The position numbers were made by a program, and so were the translations under genes. From Mesaphorura yosii (Eukaryota > Arthropoda > Collembola > Poduromorpha > Tullbergiidae), in assembly GCA_009869945.1 (NCBI GenBank), contig WIXG01000796.1, forward strand, positions 1-21,138: a DNA stretch of 21,138 nucleotides. The letters are read 5' to 3'. The notes beneath the pieces are model-generated. The model had not been told where the DNA came from and made no database searches. It saw only the letters and a program-made list of their open reading frames with translations. Numbering within the stretch: the stretch's first letter is position 1; each line of letters opens with the position of its first letter. Below are positions 16,201-21,138 of the stretch, in pieces.

Positions 16201-19191
16201 GATTCCAAAGGAGAATCTCAAGCCTGAGGGGCAGCATTATTATACCGCAAAACCAACGGCTCCTGCACGCGGAGAGAGGTACCCCGTAGTTCGTCATCCT
16301 GACAATATCGTGCTGACAGGAGATTTCCCTCAGCGAAGTGTAAATGTCGAACCAGCTCCAAAATTTGAGAGAGCGAGGCCAATCACACATGGCGACAATT
16401 TGAAACCGGAGGGTCAGCATTATTATCCTGAGAGACCAATTGCCCCCGGGCATGGGGAACGCTACCCCGTGGTTCGCCATCCTGACAACATCGTACTGGA
16501 AGGGAATTTCCCCAAGCGACATGTCGAGGCAGCAGCTCCGAGAATGGAAAGGGCGAAGCCAGTCACGCATGGCGACAATCTGAGGCCGGAAGGACAGCAT
16601 TACTACCCTGCAAAACCTGCTTCTCCTGTGCGCGGGGAAAGATATCCTGTAGTTCGTCATCCAGATAATCTGGTTCCAGGAGGAGAATTTTCCAAGCGAC
16701 CAGTTCAGAATGGCCCCAAATTTGGTGAAAGGTAAAGATTACGAGCATTCATTTTTAGCGAAAGAGCCTAAAGCTTAATCCATTAAAAATTCTGCAGATT
16801 TCCAATAAAAAAACATGAGGACAACCTTGCGTTAGAAGGCGAATTCGCAAAGCGAGTTCTGGAGCAAGGATACAAAGTCGGCGACAGGTATCCAATAGTG
16901 AAACACAAGGATAACTTGACTCCTGGAGGCCAGTTTTATGTGCCACCACAGTATCAAGCGCCAAGAATCGAATTCGAAAGGGCAAAACCTATCACACAAG
17001 CTGATAATGTGAAGCTGTTCGAAGGAGCTTTTGCTTTTCCGACCAGAAGAGTTGAGGAAGTGCCTAAAGGCGAACGCGCGCCAGTGAAAATTGCAACGGA
17101 AACCTTGAAGCTAGAAGGCCAGCACTACTATCCCGAAAAACCGACTGCTCCTGCGTACGGTGACAGGTACCCAGTTGTTCGTCATCCGGATAACATCATT
17201 CTTGAAGGAGATTTGCCTCGGCGAGAACCGACGCCGACTCCGAAACTGTCAAAGGTTAAGCCTATTATGCATGGCGACAATCTGAAGCCAGAGGGAGAGC
17301 ATTTCTATCCTCAAAAACCAGACCCACCCAAAATTGGGGGCAATGCATACCCCGTAAAGCGACCTGTAGACAATTTAGTTCTTGAAGGAGAATTTTTACC
17401 AAGACCACAGGAAGAAACTCCAAAAGTGGGCGAACGGTGAGTTGCTAAACTGCAGGAATTTATGCATTACAGCAAAACTGGAAGTACATTTGTCCTCCCG
17501 TTTTTTATTGAAGGCACCCAATTAAGAAGCCGAAGGGCAACTTGAAACCTCTCGATGGCCCAATGCCCAGCAGGGAAATGGCGGAGGTGCGGCAAGGCGA
17601 AAGGGCTGAGATAGTCGTGCATGAAGACTCAATCAGACTGGAAGGAGCGCATAGTTTTGGGAAGAAGGCAGAGCCATTTGTTGTTGGCGAGATGCCGAAG
17701 AAAGTTGTTCACGAAGACAATCTCTCGACGATGACGTTGGAAGGTAAATTCTCGGACGCAACTACTGCGAAAGAAAACTATAAAACGTATACGGCAGAGA
17801 GAGCCGATGTGGTGCGCCATGAAGACAACCTAAAAATGGAAGGGGAATTAGATATTCTTGAGAAGACGGACATCGTCTTGAAAGGAGACAGAGCTGCCAT
17901 CGTCAAGCACGAAGACAACCTCACGGTTGGCGAAGGATCGATGCAAATGGAAACCACGAGCCGTGCCGACCAAAGAGCGGCTTTGCTGCACTCAATTGAG
18001 TCACGCTCCGCCAAACAGTCTTCACGACAGTCGAGCTCACAAATTGTTCTAGGTGACGAAGCTGGCGATGCTCATTTCGACAGAAGCGTCACGGCTCGAA
18101 GAACGACAATCGAAACAAGAAACTTGCCGAACGGCCATATGCTTCAGGAGAGAAGCACCGAATCGTCGACTGGACACAAAGCGGAGGTGAAAACGAACGC
18201 TGATTCCTCAGTGGAACAGAAAATTCTGACGCAGTCGATGTCTGCCAGAACAGGCGTCAATGAATCAATTCTTCTTAATGCCCACGCCAACCACGCCCAC
18301 GAAGAAGAAGAACAGGAACAATCGCTTAAAGCGGTGGCAGACCAATCAACATTCGAAGGAAGTCTTCGTTCTGGCGCTGACAAAACGCACCAGATTCAAG
18401 GGCACAAGACTGGAACTCGAGAAGTCGACGTCACGAGAGAAGTCACCGTCACAAAACGCTCAGGAGAAGATTTTCGTGCTCCTTTGACGAGAGCGTTGCA
18501 GGAACATTCCGAAACTTCAAAAGAAAGTATGGAACGGTCTTCTTCTGCCCAGAAGATGCATTCTTCCAGTTCTGCTCAGCACAGCCACAGTTCGAGCTCC
18601 TCTCAACAATTCAAGCAGCAGCAGCAGCAAGCCAGCTTCAGAAGTCAGCAACGACAAGAAATGGCGGATTCATCCTTGCAGTCCTCGTCTTCGAAGGCGC
18701 TGACGAACGGTTTAAGCGAATCGAAGGCGATTGCATGTATTCTAGATAAGGCGTCCGATTTTTCTAGAGCGATTGAGCAAAAATCGTTCAGCAACAGCAC
18801 GTCGATGGCAGAATCATCCAGAAAGATCGTAAGTGACAGTAGCTCAAGCAATTTTCACGAACAATCCACATCAAATATTCAATCGAGCGGTGGTGGCAGA
18901 AGCAGTTGTCAGCTGGGCAGCCAACAGAAATCTTCTGGAATTGCTGAAGCTTCAAGTTCCAGTTATCATGCACAAGCAGGAGGAAGTTCATCAGCCAGTT
19001 CGAGCAGGATCGTGGCTACAATTTCCCAAAAGACCAGCGGAGTCGGATTTGTCGGAAACCAAATGTCTACAGCCTCTGCGTCACCCGGGGACAAACAGGA
19101 ATTTGTGCAAAGCCAGAGCCAGCCATGCCCAGTATCGCTTTTAGAATCTGGGAAGTCCCCTTTCCTTGCTTTTGGAATGGGAGACTTCTAG
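13218..19191 (+). CDS. Giant SAXO/FAM154-like microtubule-stabiliser protein, six exons, 1788 residues
   Basis: Exons 13218-13327, 13651-13807, 13880-14007, 14077-16731, 16798-17436 and 17514-19191 join in phase to 1789 codons. The introns are 323, 72, 69, 66 and 77 nt with GTGAGT, GTGAGA, GTACGT, GTAAAG and GTGAGT donors. The ATG has A at -3 and G at +4. Joining exons 1 and 2 creates C29-x-C31-x2-C34-x-C36-G-H-H-x-C41-P-H43. That is the N-terminal signature I know from vertebrate SAXO1/SAXO2 (FAM154), proteins that bind and stabilise axonemal and centriolar microtubules. Residues about 132-615 are Ser/Gln/Glu-rich. Residues about 620-1375 carry some 23 copies of a (V/I)-x-(R/K)-x-x-D-N-(L/I)-x-x-E-G-x-F type unit, probably the equivalent of SAXO Mn repeats. 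Residues 1375-1788 are Ser/Gln-rich with a polyglutamine stretch and likely disordered. Vertebrate SAXO proteins are around 400-500 residues, so this is greatly enlarged. Role in cilia, sperm or the general microtubule system is inference. Confidence 0.8.
15541..17955 (+). repeat. Tandem DNL-type coding repeats of the SAXO-like protein
   Basis: About 23 clear repeat units plus two degenerate leading ones sit inside exons 4 to 6. Two unit types alternate: RYPVVRHPDNI-x3-G-(D/N)-F and (I/V)THGDNLKPEGQHYYP. Together they make a higher-order repeat; the RYPVVRHPDN block starts near 16009, 16276, 16460 and 16640, so the last spacings are about 180 bp. Units towards the end (HEDNL type, 17620-17955) are more diverged than those in the centre, which suggests recent expansion in the middle. 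Confidence 0.8.
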
Positions 19192-19220
19192 TCATAATTT
19201 CCACAGAGCAGGCGAATTAG

Positions 19221-19226
19221 AATAAA
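19221..19226 (+). terminator. Polyadenylation signal AATAAA of the SAXO-like gene
   Basis: AATAAA followed by a run of A, 29 nt past the TAG stop at 19189-19191. Confidence 0.6.
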
Positions 19227-19735
19227 AAAAAAGATTCAGGCGCGCCGCTTTCACGTTAACGAAATGTCAATGCCAATGAACAATATCTCAATTAGTGCCA
19301 AAATCAAGAAAATAATTTAATGATTAAATTATTAAATTAATACTAAATAATAATAATAATTAAATAATTACTCATTAATTGTGACGTCTTCCATACATTA
19401 CGATTTACTTACAAAAATTTCCTTGAACGTAAAATGACTTTATGCTAATTTCCTTAATTCTTAACTCTTAACTACCGTGTACGCCGAATCCGTCCATTGT
19501 TAGCATTATTTCATAACCGGTGAAAGAATGTTCAATGAATATTTAAATGTGTTATGTGTAATGAATAGTGAATGGAATTCAACTGACTAATCAGCACCAA
19601 TCGAGTTTCATATATTAAAAATTGATGAACATGTAACAAACCTTCCATACTCCATAATCTTATTTCTATTTGATCCAACGTGAAGCTCGTAGTGAGTTAA
19701 ATGAATTTCAGCATTCGGCCTTGGCCTTGAACATT
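19227..19735. other. AT-rich intergenic stretch with a TAA microsatellite
   Basis: No coding region seen. The sequence is strongly AT-rich, with a short TAA/ATT simple repeat at about 19340-19365. Genes point towards it from both sides: the SAXO-like gene ends here on the plus strand and a possible minus-strand gene ends at 19736. Confidence 0.5.
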
Positions 19736-19979
19736 TTAGCACACTCGAATATCGATTGCTGGAAATGTGCTCCCTAACTCACGTATTTCTTCTAGTATTT
19801 TATGAAAGTCTCTTCCTCCGTCTGAGCTCCTCAGCAGCCGAAGATCGATGTCCAGCGTTTTGGAACGAAACGGTCTCCGGAAAGGCATTAAGTTTTTTTT
19901 TATATCAGGCACTGTAATTAACTCCGGTGTATCACCAGCTCGAATATTCCTGGGAAGTCTGAGCTGCAGGTGTCCGAAC
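19736..19979 (-). CDS. Possible terminal exon of an unidentified minus-strand gene
   Basis: After the acceptor GCATTTTGCAG (exon start 19979), the minus strand is open for 80 codons to TAA at 19736-19738. The peptide starts with GHLQLRLPRNIRAGD, is rich in Arg, Leu and Asp, and contains DFHKILEEIRELG. A phase-compatible upstream frame with a GTAAGA donor near 20058 reads into it (SGQLII...), giving a possible 79-nt intron, but the upstream exon start was not found. The Leu/Asp pattern could be leucine-rich-repeat-like; I do not assign a family. Confidence 0.3.
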
Positions 19980-20049
19980 CTGCAAAATGCAACTATAAGA
20001 AAATAATTTAAGCCACGACCGTGACAGTGAGAGAGCGAAAAAATCAATT

Positions 20050-20452
20050 CAGACTTACTTCTTACAAAATTATTAGTTGACCACTGGCTGCTGGGGTCGA
20101 TCCCAGGGCATCCACCCTCTGATCGACCGATCGATGACTACAACCAGTGCAAAGATTGTTTGTTCAGCAGTGCTTCATTACACGTATCGCGAATTCGCGT
20201 AATCCACTGCGAATGGCCTTGCTGGAGGAGGAGCTGAGGACTCCATCGATAATGGCAAAAATGTGAATTTATTTACGAATAATGTGTTCAGCTCCTCGTA
20301 ACATACAGCCACGTCCGCCGAAGACTTTTTCCTGGATTCGCAGCAGTCGTCCAGCCTCCGCGAAGCCACGCAAGGCCCTTCCGACGGTTTTCTCTCAATT
20401 TAATGCCTTGTCAAGCGCATGACTCGCATTTGCGTCAACACGAAACGCCTAT
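20050..20452. other. Unassigned stretch with a perfect 12-bp palindrome
   Basis: A minus-strand frame at 20178-20369 is open for about 63 codons without an ATG; I cannot tell whether it is an exon. CGCGAATTCGCG at 20188-20199 is a perfect palindrome. TCGATCGACC-type inverted words occur near 20096-20137. Nothing else is supported. Confidence 0.3.
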
Positions 20453-20554
20453 GGGTTTTAGGGAACTGTGGTTAGGTTAGGTTAGGTTAGGGGTTTAGGG
20501 AACTGTGGTTAGGTTAGGTTAGGTTAGGGTTTTAGGGAACTGTGGTTAGGTTAG
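20453..20554 (+). repeat. Telomere-like minisatellite: TTAGG blocks with a fixed spacer
   Basis: Three tandem units (20453-20490, 20491-20527, 20528-20554) each consist of a spacer of the form GGTTTTAGGGAACTGTGG followed by four, four and two TTAGG pentamers. Units are 38, 37 and 27 bp. The pentamer is the arthropod telomere repeat, while the spacer is not telomeric. Confidence 0.85.
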
Positions 20555-21138
20555 GGGATTATAGAAAAACGCCGTGTTATTTCCCTATCTCGCTTAGGTT
20601 ACGAACATATTCTATTTAAATGATTACACTGACCCTATTGATTTAGCTTGGTGTGTGCGAAGCGCAGGACATGTGTCCTCTATATGTCCGGAAAGGGACA
20701 GACACGAGCTTTTAGTACACCTTAGCATATATATCATTATTTAGCATTGGATCCCGACATGAAGTACCATGACAACTGGATGTGTCTCGGTCAGCATCAA
20801 GCTCAGGGTACATTTTAGTACATGTTGCAAGATGGCGCATTGGGTAGGTTTGAGATTATGAACCAGATTGGGGAATGGGTAGAAGAAGTGCAGAATGAAC
20901 GAGGGAAGGGGGCGCAGGCGCTGGTGGTGATCCCTGGGGCGGCCTTAGATAACATGACTGTTGGAATGAAGTTTTCAGGTGGAATGGTGGAAGCAGAATG
21001 GTGAATTTTTATTCTAAAAGATTTCTTTTTATACAATTTGTCCGGAGTACAGTCAGTATAGGAGTTAGTACACGCTGGAATGCTTGAGAGCCTGTGTATA
21101 CAAAAGTCATAAGATCCTGTGTGTACAGAGATAATCTT
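20555..21138. other. Unassigned right end with one doubtful small ORF
   Basis: A plus-strand frame of 60 codons runs from the ATG at 20822 to TGA at 21002 (MLQDGALGRFEIMNQ...). It lies in a locally more GC-rich patch, but it has no motif, no nearby AATAAA and no clear splice context, so I do not count it as a gene. The word TTAGTACA recurs near 20713, 20815 and 21066. The window ends without reaching another recognisable gene. Confidence 0.3.

Noticed and set aside
15878..16660. A 260-codon minus-strand open frame
   Set aside because: It is the antisense of the SAXO-like repeat array, where repeated codons keep the other strand open. It has no ATG-led, splice or motif support.
20085..20115. 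tRNA T-arm-like GGGGTCGATCCC
   Set aside because: The loop length is wrong and no acceptor, D or anticodon stems can be drawn around it.
20598..21004. A longer protein joining the 20822-21004 ORF to upstream sequence
   Set aside because: On recounting, the upstream frame and the ORF are out of register and stops intervene near 20742 and 20816.
1..21138. Transposons, CRISPR arrays, rRNA or prokaryotic operons
   Set aside because: No transposase, reverse transcriptase, paired long terminal repeats, regularly spaced short repeats or rRNA-like sequence was seen. Splicing and AATAAA signals mark a eukaryotic locus.

Overview
The window is eukaryotic and most likely comes from an arthropod. Genes are split by short GT-AG introns (66 to 110 nt, one of 323 nt). 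Stops are followed by AATAAA signals, base composition is AT-rich, and interstitial copies of the arthropod telomere pentamer TTAGG occur at 2167-2185, 6579-6588 and 20453-20554. A divergent ionotropic chemoreceptor relic fits this. I cannot name the species; a hexapod such as a springtail is a guess. Several genes appear only after splicing by hand, so exon coordinates are predictions from splice sites and reading phase.

Left part (1-7700), mostly minus strand. An intact intronless EF-hand protein gene (619-1476) is followed by an ionotropic-receptor (IR-like) pseudogene (2182-4369). Next come a four-exon secreted beta-trefoil lectin gene (5531-6253) and an F-box/leucine-rich pseudogene (6579-7416). 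A fragment resembling histone deacetylase 6 lies on the opposite strand at 6624-6738.

Middle part (7700-11935). A probable 3' exon of an unidentified minus-strand gene (7704-7888) lies next to a four-segment C-type lectin-like gene (8263-8901) that has a TATA box and one frame problem at a six-base G run. Further on, plus strand, are a small single-pass membrane protein gene with a GC-AG intron (10247-10782) and a secreted Cys-rich gene interrupted by in-frame TAG codons (11126-11821).

Right part (11935-21138). The dominant gene is a six-exon, plus-strand, 1788-residue protein (13218-19191). It has the N-terminal Cys/His signature of SAXO/FAM154 microtubule stabilisers, about two dozen DNL-type repeats and a long Ser/Gln-rich tail. 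Beyond it are AT-rich sequence, a possible minus-strand 3' exon (19736-19979), and a minisatellite that mixes TTAGG blocks with a fixed spacer.

There is no operon or pathway linking the genes. The two secreted lectin genes suggest a carbohydrate-binding or immune theme, and the IR and F-box relics suggest turnover of large multigene families. The most notable items are the SAXO-like giant with repeat-phased introns, the Cys-rich gene with TAG codons in an otherwise open frame, and the damaged genes whose frames end inside TTAGG motifs.
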